This document shows positions 44,409 through 55,847 of a stretch of DNA of 64,000 nt, in pieces. A model generated the notes under the pieces. It worked only from the letters and a program-made list of their open reading frames with translations, did not search any database and was not told the DNA's origin. A program made the translations under genes and the position numbers. This stretch comes from Neoceratodus forsteri (Eukaryota > Chordata > Ceratodontiformes > Ceratodontidae), in NCBI GenBank assembly GCA_016271365.2, contig CM057454.1, forward strand, positions 696,399,501 to 696,463,500, read 5' to 3'. How positions within the stretch are numbered: the first letter of the stretch is position 1; each line of letters opens with the position of its first letter.

Positions 44409-44600
44409 ATATTTGTCCACTGTGTGGAAGTGTATAATCAGGCAACAGCATCAGGTTGATGACTGGTACTCACACTGGATAAAGACAAAAAAATCGGGCA
44501 CTCAATACCTCTTGGAACAAATGGACATCACTCCCAGCTTCAGTGCAAATTATCAAGCCTGGTGTTGCAGTGTCTGTGTTTGGCACATTTAAATAAAGAT
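44409..44600 (+). other. Exon-like segment 2
   Basis: Starts after a pyrimidine-rich stretch and TTTCAG (44403-44408), 98 bp downstream of the donor at 44311. Contains AATAAAG near 44592. No recognised product. Confidence 0.2.
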
Positions 44601-44859
44601 GCATGACATTTTGCACTGAAAGGCAAGGCAAGTTTATTTAAAAGATGCCCAATCCTGGAGGCTCTGGGTGCCGTACAATCCTTAAAACATTATATAAAAC
44701 ATTCAAATAAGATTAAATAAAAAATCACAAAACTATAAATAAATCTTATTCTAAGCATCAAATGCTTGTGAAAATAGTAGAGTCTTCAAACGAGCCTTAA
44801 AAACATCTATAGTGGGGGCGTCTCTGACCACAGCTGGTAGTGAGTTCCATAGAGCAGGA

Positions 44860-47560
44860 GCCGCAACGCTAAAGGCTCTGTTGCTGGCTGATTTCAGTCT
44901 TGCTCTAGGAACAGTCAGAAGGCCACTACTGGAGGATCGAAGAGGGTGGACAGAGGGAGTAGGTATCAGGAGAACTGACAGGTAACCAGGGCCCTAGCCG
45001 TGTAGGGCCTTAAAGGTGAGAAGACCCACCTTAAAGAGGACTCTCCACCTGACTGGCAGCCAGTGCAATTCGCGCAATACTGGTGTAATATGATAGAATT
45101 TTTCTGCCCAGTCAATACCAGGCAGCTGCGTTTTGCACCAGCTGCAGTCTACGGAGAAGTCCTCCTGTGACCCCGAGATAGAGCGCATTACAGTAATCCA
45201 GCCTAGATGTGACTAAGGCATGTATCAAGGTAGGGAGGTCCAGAGGCGGAACAAGGGGCTTAATCCTGGCAATGTTTCTGAGATGGAAAAAACAGGTACT
45301 AACCACGGAAGATATTTGAGCCTCCGTGGTCATATTCCTGTCCAGAATCACTCCAAGATTGTTCACCCAAGAGGAGGCCTTCAATGACACATCCCCAAGA
45401 ACAATTCCAGTTGCTGAGTCAGAGGCCATCCTATCACGAACTCTGTTCGACTCCACTACCAATACCTCCATCTTGTTAGGGTTCAGTCACAACTAGCTGG
45501 AGGCCATCCAGTCATTTATCTCGGTCAGACAGATGTTTAGCACATCCACTGCATTGGATGTTCCTGGGGCAAAGGACAGGTATAGCTGAGTATCACCAGC
45601 ATAGCAATGAAAACTCAAGCCATACTTCCTAATGATCCCCCACAGGGGCAGCATATACACTGCAAACAACATTGGGGCCAGTACCAAACCCTGAGGGACT
45701 CCACAAGGAAGGAGACAGGGTATAGATGAGGAATTACCCATCATAACCCATTGCCTCCTGTTGGTAAGAAAGGACTCAAACCAGTTGATAACAGTTCCGG
45801 TGAGTCCACACAGCTCCCTGAGGTGGACAAGCAACACACAATGGTCCACAGTGTCAAATGCTGAAGAGAGATCGAGAAGAACAAGAATTGTCCTGTCCCC
45901 CTGATCCCTAGCCCTGAGGAGATCATTCTGCACCCGAACAAGTGCAATCTCTGTGCTATGTCTGGCCCAAAAAGCTGACTGGAAGGGATCGTACAACTCG
46001 TGAGTCATGAGGTGCTCTTCCAATTGAAGCGCTACCACCTTCTCCACCACGTTCCCCAAAAATGGGAGGTTGGAGATAGGACGGAAATTTGCCATGATCT
46101 CCAGGTCCAAAGAAGGTTTCTTTAAAAGGGGTCTCACCAGAGCCTAATTCAAGGCATCTGGGAAGACCCACTCAAGTAAGGAACACCGTACAATCACGGC
46201 AAACACCAGGCCAACAGAGTCAACGCATCTCATTAAGAAGCTCGTTGGCACTGGGTCCAGCTCACAAAAGGTATGCTTCAAATTGGTTGCCACCTCAACA
46301 ACCTCACTCACCTCCACTGTTCTAAACTCCCCAACTTCGGGGAGTGCACTCAGCATTTACACCATGTCATTAGTCAGTATAGTTTAGTGAAGAGGCCCCC
46401 ACCGGATTACAGACACCCTGTCCGAGAAAAACCGAGCAAACTCTTCACAATCTTCATTTGAAAAAACCCTCCCAGGCTGCAAAAAGACAGGTTGAAGAAG
46501 CCTATTTACAGTCCAGAAGAGTGAAGCTGGTCGGTTCCTCCCGGCAGCAATCTCCCTGGACCCGAACACTACCTTCTTACGGTTGATTGCCTCCTGATAT
46601 GCACGATAGTGCACATGCAGGACCAGTTTGTCCGCCTCCAAGTGGATCTTCTCCAGCAGTGCTTTAATCTCCAACCCATCTTCTTCATCTCCCCTGAGGT
46701 CTCCATCAAACCAAGGAGTCTTCAGGTACGAAGTTCTGAGTCGTACACGGACAGGTGCGAGGGAGTTGATGGTGTCAGAGAGCACCCTATTATAGGTGTC
46801 AACCCTGGCACCAACACCTCCGACACATGCAGCACCCACGCTAGACAATTTAACTGCTGCCAGAAAACCCTCAGGGGTAAGACCCTGCAAAGGGCGACAG
46901 CTAATCATCTCAGCAGGGGAAGGGCTTATACCAGGAGCCCCAAGCGTGAACCTCACCATGCAATGATCGGACCAAGAAACCCGATCAATTCTGAGATCAG
47001 TGATCTCAAGCCCCAGTGAGAACACCAGGTCCAATATGTGGCCGTCCTGATGGGTGGGTGCAGCAACGACCTGTGTCAGTCCTAAAGAGGACATACTCTG
47101 CAGAAAATCGCTGCTGCATCTTTGATCTCTATCATCCACCCAAACATTGAAATCCCCCAGAAAAATACATCTGGGGGATCCCAGTGTTTCACCAGTGGTG
47201 AACTCGGCAAACTCCTGCAGGAAATTCCCCATCGGGCCAGAAGGACGATAGATGAAGAAGATCCTGCAGCCCACACCGAGGCCACCGCGGATAGCCACAC
47301 ACTCAAAGGAACCCGGAGTTTCCACTGGGTGCACGGTGAAGGTCAGGCTGGATCTAAAACAGATGGCTACACTGCCACCCTGCGATTCACTCTGGGGCAG
47401 TGCACCACGGTATACCCAGGAGGGACTCACGGCCTCAAAATGGGACCTGCATCGTCACCCACAGGTCTCGTGATGCAAGCCAGATCGACCCGATGAAATC
47501 AAAGCGGCAATAATTGCCGTCTTGTTTCTGATCGACCTGGCATTGCACAGCACTGCCGTC
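44860..47560 (-). pseudogene. L2 ORF2: endonuclease and reverse transcriptase
   Basis: Right to left: CNARSIRNKTAIIAALI near 47540, then a 348-residue frame (47430-46384) with GGSVAICFRSSL, IFFIYRPSGPMGNF, FLGDFNVWVDD and VSWSDHCMVRF, the AP-type endonuclease. Linker at 46356-46144 (VVEVATNLK, LDPVPTSFL). RT at 46137-45493: MRPLLKKPSLD, FRPISNLPFLGNVVEKVVA, LLDLSSAFDTVDH, CGVPQGLVLAPMLFAVYM and CYAGDTQLYLSF (45604-45587). 45471-44994 has MEVLVVESNRV, NLGVILD, ALVTSRLDYCNALYLG and FYHITPVLRELHWLPV. The usual YADD is YAGD, so the catalytic site is damaged although only about four frame breaks are visible. Clear L2 type. Confidence 0.9.
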
Positions 47561-47586
47561 AGAGGATTGGAGGGTGGTGCAGCCCC

Positions 47587-47946
47587 TCAGGTTACCTGAC
47601 CACTCGGTCTGGTGGACTCCTTGGGGACGGGTACCAACCACGTCTGGCCTCTCCCAGATGCCCGTCGTAACCCAGGGCGCCTCCTGAACCCAACAGCCTC
47701 TATCCTGCCATCGTCCATACCCGGATCACTCCACTGCCAATGATCAGCACGACCTCCTACAATCCCCACTTCCTGACAGCGTCTGATAGTAATATCAGAC
47801 ACAGGGAGAGGGACTGAGGGACGTAAGTCATATAGCAGTGAATGGCAATAGGTAATCCTAGCCCCCATAGATCCTCCCACATAGTCCCTACTTATATCAG
47901 ACAGTGAACACAAACCACTATTTAAACACAAGTTAACTAACAACAA
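47587..47946 (-). pseudogene. Leader ORF of the L2 element
   Basis: A 119-residue open frame directly upstream of the endonuclease and in the same direction. It has basic and Pro/Gly-rich stretches (GFRRRPGLRRASGRGQTWL) and no recognised domain. It probably represents the N-terminal extension of the L2 ORF before the endonuclease, frame-shifted from it. Confidence 0.45.
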
Positions 47947-48154
47947 AATGACTGCCTACCTACTTAGCCTAATAAAACTAATATATTAAAACAAACTCCA
48001 ACTTAGCATTTCTTACCACAAATAAATCAATAAAACTACTTAACTTAACACACATTTAAAACTGTATCATAGACCAACCCATTTCCCTTCTTCAATGAGA
48101 CCAAATTTCCAGTACCGAGTGGCGCTCGTACCACTCACAATGCTTGCGCTTTCG

Positions 48155-48735
48155 AGCGGCACTTGAATTTATTGGAAATAATGTCCCAGCCCCTTCGACA
48201 GCAATTACAGCTCCCCCCACTCACACCTCCAGCAGGTAGAAGAAATCAACAAGCTACAGCACGGCCTCTCTCGCTGAGCAAGCTGTCAGAGGGCAAACTG
48301 GCAATTCGCCCGCAAGCAGAGAAGCGAGAATTGTAGGTTCCAGGCAGAGACTCCAAAAGACAGGTAAACAGCAGTCCAATATATCCAGCTGCTAACGAGC
48401 GGCATTGCAATAAAACAGGCAAATGTACCAACATGTGCAGGATACTGCTATGAAGCGGCGCTTGAATTATGGAAATAATGTCCCGCCCTTCGACAGCAAT
48501 TATAGTCTCCCCACTCACACCTCCAGCAGGTAGAAGAAATCAACAAGCTACAGCACACCTCTCACGCCTGTGCAAGCTGTCAGAGGGCAACCGGGCAATT
48601 CGCCCGCGAGCAGAGGAGCGAGAATTGCAGGTTCCAGGCAGAGACTCCAAAAGACAGGTAAACGGCAGTTCAATACATCCAGCCGCTAACGAGCGGTGTT
48701 GCGATAAAACAGGCAAATGTACCCCAACATGCAGA
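48155..48735 (-). repeat. Two tandem units of about 299 bp upstream of the L2 ORF
   Basis: AGCGGCACTTGAATT at 48155 and AGCGGCGCTTGAATT at 48454 start two long matching units. Shared blocks include GGAAATAATGTCCC, CTCACACCTCCAGCAGGTAG, AATCAACAAGCTACAGCAC, CAATTCGCCCGC, AGGCAGAGACTCC and AAAACAGGCAAATGTACC. They end where the L2 sequence ends, so they look like promoter-type 5' monomers. Confidence 0.85.
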
Positions 48736-48736
48736 A

Positions 48737-50388
48737 GCTGTGAGTGATGTCCATCTGTTCCAAGCAGTGGACAGTGCCAGATTTTTTTGTCTCTGCACTG
48801 TACTCATTTATCGCAGAGCACCACCAGCCCAATGCAACTTTTCTTTTGCAGTATTCTTGTTGGATACAGAGGACAGGTTGATGTTAGTAAGACCACACAT
48901 AGTGGTGGAGAAGCTGGAGGAGGAGGTCTGAACATGAGTCTACAACATTGACCACATGAATGATCTGCTGGAGAAGATGGTGATGGTTTGCTTGCTGGAG
49001 GAGGAGGCATTCATGATAGAATAGGAAAAGACCTCTGAGTACAACACAGAAATTATTTAGACTCTAGTACACTCCCTATTGTGTTGCACCTGTGAAAGGA
49101 AACAAACAAAAAAATAAAACAACTATAAGAAAAAATAAATTTTTGGAATGGATGTGTGGGGGGAGGGGCTGTGACAAAGTCACAAATTTGAGGGAAGAAA
49201 AGAATGAGGCTGAGTGGCTAGACAGGAGAAGGGAAGACCAGACCAGACCACAGGAAAACAATACAAGAATTTAGCTTGGCCCATGAAGGTTTTCCTGGTG
49301 GGAGGGAGAGGGAATGGGAATCAGTGTTCTGGAGGAGGCAGGAGGAAATGGGGAGGGAAGGGAAGAAATGAGGGAAGAGAGGTAGGGGAGAGAGCCAAAT
49401 AAAAATTTTGAGGTGAAAGTGGCACAGTATATGAGGCATCTGGCATTGAGGGAAGGGAGGGAGAGGGAAAAGAAAAGAGAGCAGTGGGATGCAAATCCCC
49501 TCATGTTAAGCAGCATCACCCTTCCTCTTTTTTTTCTATGGTTCCCAAAGAGGATCCAAATCATAATCTGCACCATAACTGATATCCTCCTCCTCCTCCT
49601 CCTGAGCTCTGTCCTCCTCATCTTCACTTTCTCAGGCTCTCTCTCCATCTCATCATCTTTAGTCAGAGACAAATTTTTCAATTTAGGCTTTTCTGACTGA
49701 GCAATCGTCAGATCTCCTCCTCAGTCTCTGACTCATGGTCGAGCTTCACGCTCTCATTTGTTAAGGGGAAACTGTCATCAAGATTAGGCCCAGTGCCACC
49801 ATCATCAGGATTCATGGGAACACCAACAACATCCTCCTCGACCACTGTGTCTGAGCTAGACATTTATCTATCTATTGGTCTTCTCCTCTTGTCACTATCA
49901 CCCCAAGCTCTCATCAGCATTGATGTCACAGATTTGTCAGAGAACAATTTGATCACATTAATGCCACTACCACTGCTACAAATTATTCCTTTACCACAGC
50001 TATCATCCCTGGAGTCCAGAGATGACACTGCTGCAGGCATATTTTTTGTAACTGCAACACTCTTTTGCCTCACATAAGTTACACACTTCTTCGTGACTCC
50101 TGGCACCTCTTCCTTTTGTTGTGCAATTCTTCCCAGTTATTTTATATAGTTAGATTTATAATATTGTGAGGAAAAGAAATTAAAGGAACACTCCTGTAAA
50201 ACTAAATAGCTGCAGCAGACAATACCTCCCTCTAGGGATTAACAGTGTGATCTGATTCTGAACAGAATAGTTTACTGAGCTAGTAAAACCATCCCCAAAA
50301 GTTTTTTTTATGTTAATTTTATTTTTTAGCACAATTGGGATTAACAAGACATATACAACATAGGTAATTAACATGTTACTATATGCTA
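48737..50388. other. Unassigned 1.65 kb interval
   Basis: Purine-rich around 49140-49480, with a TCC triplet run near 49588. A small minus-strand open frame, 49863 to about 49713 (56 codons, starting MSSSD), is very acidic and contains NPDDGGTGPNLDDSF; it is not recognised. No other feature can be supported. Confidence 0.35.
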
Positions 50389-50715
50389 CTCACCTGCAAC
50401 AGAGAGCAGGCATTCAGTAGTGGGAGCTGAAGTCGGAGGCTTTCCCCCTCCTCAATGCTGGAACGGAGCTGCTGCTCACCTGCAACAGAGAGCAGGCAAT
50501 CAGTAGTGGGAGCTGAAGTTGGAGCCCCCCTTCAACACCAGAAAGGAGCTGCTACTCACCTGCAACAGAGAACAGGCATTCAATAGTGGGAGCCAGAGTC
50601 AGAGGCTCTCCCCACTCCTCAATGCCAGAATGGAGCCACTACTCACCTGCAACAGAAAGCAGATACGAGCTGTCAGCAACACAGCAAGATTCAGCCTTGA
50701 GTCAGCATAACTGTA
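50389..50715 (+). repeat. About 86-bp tandem repeat, four units
   Basis: CTCACCTGCAACAGAGAGCA begins at 50389, 50475, 50555 and 50642, giving spacings of 86, 80 and 87. Units share AGTAGTGGGAGCTGAAGT and CTCAATGC-GGAACGGAGC. A further unit with the same downstream sequence (GATTCAGCCTTGAGTC) lies at 51572-51725, on the far side of an insertion. Confidence 0.9.
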
Positions 50716-51571
50716 TAGGTTGTTTTACTCACTGGTGCAGTTGAATCTGAATTAACTCTTTGATCTGAATCTGCTCAGTTACTGTCTCTTTCTGACATGT
50801 GTATTTTTCTATGGTGCATGAATTGGAGGGCTTAGCTTGGTTACTGTTTGACTGTATCAGAGTTGTATGTACTTGATCTGGATTTAAATGACTCTGCTGT
50901 TGTGCTTCATGCTGAAAAAGATGATCCTGAGGATGGGGGACAAGACATATGAGGAGAGATTGAGGGAGCTCAACATGTATACCCTAGAAGGTAGAAGGGA
51001 AGAGTGGGAATATGATTAAGACATTCAATTACCTGTAGGGCATAAGCAGAGTTAATTCAGATGGTTTGTTTAAATTAGAAGGGGGGTAGGACACCAGGGG
51101 ACGCAGCCTGAAATTGGAAGGAGGGAGGTTCAAGAAGGAGATGAGGCAGCACTGTTTCAAAGAGAGGGTAGTTGCTGGTTGGAATGCACTGCCAGATGAA
51201 GTAGTAGTACTGGGGACAGTGGGCAGCTTCAAGAGATTGTGGGATAGGGCCAAAGGAAGGGTCAAAATCATGGAGAAGGAGGGGGGAGAGAGGTCAGCAG
51301 TGGGAAGCACTAAGATAGAAGGGGGAGCAAGGGGGCAGCTGCAGTTTAACAAGATAGCATGCTGCACACTCGAGCAGACTAGACAGACCAAATGGCTTAT
51401 ATTTGCTAGCAATGTTGTATGTTTGTATGTATTGTTTCACTACTGAGTTTCTCAGCCGCCATTTTCTCCACCTCCTCCCACCTTCTCTATCCAAGTCATG
51501 CCTTGACCTTTCCTTTGTCTGTACCTGATCCCATTTCCTGCAGCTTAACTTTCACTATCTCCTTTGTTCCT
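50716..51571 (+). mobile_element. Insertion into the tandem units, including a CR1 3' end
   Basis: 50921-51437 is CR1-like on the plus strand: KMILRMGDKTYEERLRELNM, YTLEGRREE, later FKERVVAGWNALPDEVVV, with a 3' end ATGGCTTATATTTGCTAGCA and then TTGTATGTTTGTATG, an 8-mer-type CR1 tail. The 200 bp before it and 130 bp after it (to CTACAAG at 51571) are unidentified. Confidence 0.75.
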
Positions 51572-51725
51572 ACAAGCATTCAGTAGTGGGAGCTGAAGTC
51601 GGAGGTCCTCCCCCCCCCACCTTAACGCCGGAATGGAGCCACTACTCACCTGCAACAGAGAGCAGTTATGGGCTATCAGCAACAAAGCAAGATTCAGCCT
51701 TGAGTCGGCGTAGCTGTGTAGGCTT
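51572..51725 (+). repeat. Detached fifth copy of the 86-bp unit
   Basis: GCATTCAGTAGTGGGAGCTG to ACTCACCTGCAACAGAGAGC (51645), then AGCAAGATTCAGCCTTGAGT, matching 50560-50710. Confidence 0.85.
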
Positions 51726-54700
51726 GCAGACGTTATGGCCCCACCCACCCTGAGTGGTCACATGACTTATAGTCATCCCCCCATGTGACTCTGTCACATG
51801 ACTCCTGTTGCTGTACACTATCTCCCTAAGTTCCCATTAGCTGGCTATATGCCTTGGCCACTAGAGGGTCACTATTTTTCCCCTCAATGGGTTGTAATGT
51901 TTTACTCTGCTTCTCCAAATCATATGCACTGAAATCTGGGCTGCTTTCCCGCCTCTTGCCTTGTCCCCATTTTCACCCTATTTGCTCTCCTCACTCTCTG
52001 TGTTCACTTCTGGTGGTGGCCTAGAATCTATGCACTTTGAGTTAGAATTCTACCATAGGAGTCCTCTCTAGCCACTAGGCCACACAGCCTGCTAGGGAAT
52101 CACCATCCCACTACAACTATTATCCCACATTGCCCTGTGGCTGCAAGTGGTACTATACCTCACATGCTAACCAGTCCCACCAGTCAAATTTCTATCTAGC
52201 TTGTTCTTGCCTCTGTACTCTATCACTCTTTCTACTTCCACTACAAAGCATTATGGTCTCAGCCTTGCTCTGTTCCCTTCACTGTCTCTCTACTTCCTCT
52301 GTCTCAAATCTCTATCCCCAGCCCCCCCCCACTCCACCCAACCTACTCCCTAACACACTCTACACTCCCCACTCACCTCACTCCAATCAGTTACCCCGGC
52401 CTTCCCATGCTTCCTTACTTCCTCCCACATCTCTCTTATTTCCTAAATGACACCAAATTCCTCTCCTTTCCCCTCCAATCCCCCCACCCCCACGCTCTTT
52501 ACAATTAAAACTTTCAAATGGGTTGACTCACTTCCCAGGTTGCATATCACCCTCCTACTCTTTTCTGCAGGTGATAATCTAACCCTAGACCTATCCCTCC
52601 TCTCCTTACCACCTCACCAATGGATTAAAAATTGTCCATCTAAATATTAGGAGTCTACTCCCAAAACTTTCCCTCCTCCAGCCAATCATGCTGAATCTAC
52701 ACCTGGATGTCCTGGTACTCTCAGTAACCTGGCTGTCCCACAAGATACCAGATACTATTCTTGCTACTCGAGGCTACACTCTTATTAGACAAGATCGACT
52801 AAGGGTGGCGGTATCGCAATCTATCTATCCTCTAATCACCAATACTCTCCTGTTTTGTCAACCTCATTACCATCCCAATACCACCTCCTCTTAATCAAGC
52901 TACAGTATCCCTCCCTTTCACACTGCCTATATTCATAGCCAACACTTACTGTTGCCTTGGTCTCCCCAACTCAACCATACATGAACTCCTCATGACCATC
53001 ATCTCACATACCACCTCTGGCGAGCTATACCTACTAGGTGATTTTGAATGTGGATTGGCTCTTTTCTACCAACTCTTCAATTTGCACCAAAGTAAACTCA
53101 CTAAACCTGTCACAATTAATTACCTCTCCTACTCCTCTAAACCACAAATCTCTCAAACACATCCTGACTGACTGGGCCTTTTCCTCCCATCCCCACCACA
53201 TAATTGACTCTGGTATTCTCTCTGATTCCCTTAGTGACCACCACATGATCTACCATATCTGTAAAGTCCACTAAACTTAATTCTCCCCAAAACTGATCCA
53301 TCTATATTCTTTTTGCTCACTAATCCTAGCTCCACTACTAAACGAGTGTTACCACACCGACTTGTCCCCCATCTCAACTGGGACCTCTATAAATACTGCC
53401 CTCAGCTACTTCCAAACCAAATTTCTGGGAATTTGGAATTTGCACACTCCCCCTAAACTTACCAGAGTCAAAGGATCACACCTTCCTTAGATTAATGCAG
53501 AACCATTGGCCTGCATATGTGCAAGGGACCAGGCCTGGAACACTTACATGAAATCCAAATCACACTCTCTCCTCTTCCATTACAGGCAACATAGAAATGC
53601 TTGCACTAAGGCCTCCAGAGTTGATAAGTCCAAATGTTTCTCCACATCTTTCCACACAAATTTAAGCCATCCCTCTAAGTTCTAGAGGGTTGTCAAATCC
53701 TCTTCACTCCTCCCTCCCTCCCACCCTCCCATCCCGACACTCATCGTAGGCAATGAAACTCTTTCTGACCCTCCATCTGTCGCAGCTACTTTCAACACTT
53801 TCTTCACATCTTGTGCTTCCTTGCTCCTCTTCTCCCTCCCCACTTGTATGCCTACAGCCTCCCCTGACCCCCCTTTCACTCCAAGCTTCTCCACCATGCT
53901 CCCCTTTCTCTTTATCCCTCATTTTACCAAATGATGCCTTAAAGGCCCTCCGTGCCTTGAACCCTTCCAAAGGTAAGAGCCCAAATGGCCTAGACCCCAA
54001 CCTGCTCTATCTCTCCACCCCTGCTATAACTGCCCCTCTGGCCTCACTTCTCAACCTATCCTTTACTCTATCCTCTGTTCCCTCAACCTGGAAACACTCT
54101 ACTGCTATTCCCCTCCCCAAAGGTGGTGACCCCCTTCTGCTGGAAACTATCGCCCTATTTCCATACTTCTAATTCTAGCTAAGCTCCAAGAATGCATTGT
54201 CTTTGCTGAACTCACCCCTTACCTTAACTCTACCTCATTTTGCACCCCTTTCCAGTCTGGATTTCACAATTCCCACTCCACCACCACCTCTGCCTCCCTC
54301 TTACAGCTCACTGACTCCATACTCAACAATATTTGGATCAGGGACACATTACCACCGCCATATTTGTCGATCCGGCCAAAGCCTTCAGCACAGTATCTCA
54401 CTTGTTTCTCCTCCATAAACTCACTACTGATGTGCTAGACTCCTCTGCCACAGCTTGGTTCCAGTCCTACATGACAGGCAGATCCCAATCAGTCAAGACT
54501 GCCTCCGCCCTCTCCCCTCATCTCCTCATCTCCACTGGCATCCAGCAAGGCTCAGTACTTGGCCCTATACTAGTTTCCATCTTCCTTAATGATCTTCCTT
54601 CTGCCTGCGTAACTTTCCATATAGATATGTATGCGGACGACACCATAATTTACACATCTAGTACCTCACCCACAGATGCTGTGGCTAGACTGCAACATGA

Positions 54701-55340
54701 ATTCAACAAGGTCAAGCAATGCTTCCAGGCCAACCAGCTGTTCCTGAATACCAAAAAGACAGTCTCCATGTCCTTTGGTGCTAGACAGAGGCTATTTAAA
54801 CTTAAATCCCCCCTGCCTTCCACACCCTGGACAGCACCCCTGTTGAAAATGTCACTACCTTCTGATATATTGGGGTCTGATTAGACCACCATTTGGACTT
54901 TTCAGCACACATGGATGCAGTTCAAAAGAACTTACACCCCAAGCTTGGTGTTTTATATAGAAATAGGGACAGCATTCTTCAAACTGCCCACCGAGCACTC
55001 ATGCAGAAAATGATCCTCCCCACCTTTGACTATGAAGAATAGTCTACAGTACCACCACCAAATCTACCTTGGCTAGACTGGACATCCTCTTCAACATTTT
55101 CTTTCATTCTGTGCTCTCCTGACCCCTCATACTCATCACTGTGACCTTTTACAAAGCCCTGTCCCACCCATCTTTGCAGTCCAGAAAACTGTCTTATACT
55201 CTACCTTCATGGCCAAATTCTGGATCGGCAGTCTCCCTCCTCTCTTTCTTCCTCCATTCATGCTTCTTCACTGAGCTCTTACCTCTGCAAAGGTTGGCTG
55301 ACTACAAAGCCACTGCTTTAAACTAAATAAGTCAGCAAAA
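51726..55340 (+). mobile_element. L2-like LINE (plus strand) with 5' UTR
   Basis: The 5' UTR near 51750-51880 shares CACATGACT, TTCCCATTAGCT and CTAGAGGGTC blocks with the 5' region of family A. A C-rich leader then precedes the 2A-like/endonuclease start near 52560, and RT and tail run to about 55330. The 86-bp units just upstream are likely part of its 5' region. The C-rich leader matches the fragment at 18.0-19.2 kb. Confidence 0.75.
52540..55326 (+). pseudogene. L2-like LINE ORF: 2A-like site, endonuclease, RT
   Basis: LLLFSAGDN near 52560 followed, one frame over, by NPRPIP (degraded 2A-like). Then VHLNIRSLLPKLS near 52636, DVLVLSVTWLSHK and GYTLIRQDR: endonuclease start, then many shifts to about 53270. 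LNPSKGKSPNGLDP near 53960-54000 is the RT entry. 54333-54884 is an open RT core: IFVDPAKAFSTVSHLFLLHK, SYMTGRSQSVKT, TGIQQGSVLGPILVSIFL, intact MYADDTIIY (54628-54651) and LFLNTKKTVSMSFG. The C-terminus LSYTLPSWPNSGSAVSLLSF lies near 55190-55240. Catalytic Asp pair present, but the endonuclease is badly broken. Confidence 0.85.
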
Positions 55341-55847
55341 CCAGAAACAAACACTAATTTAGATGCACAAGGCTCTGAGCAATTTTGTTTTGCAAGACTA
55401 TATGATGGATTGAGTTTAAAGTTTTTTTTTTACTCTGGCAAACAGGGACAGACTTATTTCTGTCTCTTCATAAAACTGCATGCAAAACAGCCTCCAACTG
55501 GCATAGTTCTCATTTCAGTACCATGTGAAGTCCAGTCCCATAGTACATAGCGAACTTCACCTGTGGACCCCACTTCACCAGCGAAGCTATCAAATTTGCA
55601 ATTTGCAGAGTTATTCCTATACTGCATATTGCCACTTCATGAGGTGGATTTATTTCATGAATTGTGGCAAATTCATAAATTAATTCACAAGGTGATGTTT
55701 TACAACATCACTTTAGAAATTGTGGGACAACATTACATTATCAGCTCAACTGAGCATGGATGTGCAGGAGAGCAGAAGCCAATGAGGAAGAACAGAGGCT
55801 AGAGCAGTTAAGTTTGTGGTGCATGCAACAGAAGGAAAGGATGGATT
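55341..55847. other. Unassigned spacer
   Basis: No gene recognised. The open frame at 55563-55802 has no known motif and skewed AT-rich composition. Confidence 0.3.

Larger units (their letters stand above)
44620..48735 (-). mobile_element. L2-clade LINE, near full length, with duplicated 5' unit
   Basis: Minus strand from two tandem 299-bp units (48735-48155) through a leader ORF, endonuclease, RT and C-terminal region to an A/T-rich 3' end near 44620 (AAATAAACTTGCC on the minus strand). It is the most complete L2-type copy in the window. Confidence 0.9.

Noticed and set aside
52045..52095. Possible reverse-strand tRNA-SINE head (CCACTAGGCCACACAGCC)
   Set aside because: Only the A-box-like part is convincing; the B box is degenerate and no core or tail follows.
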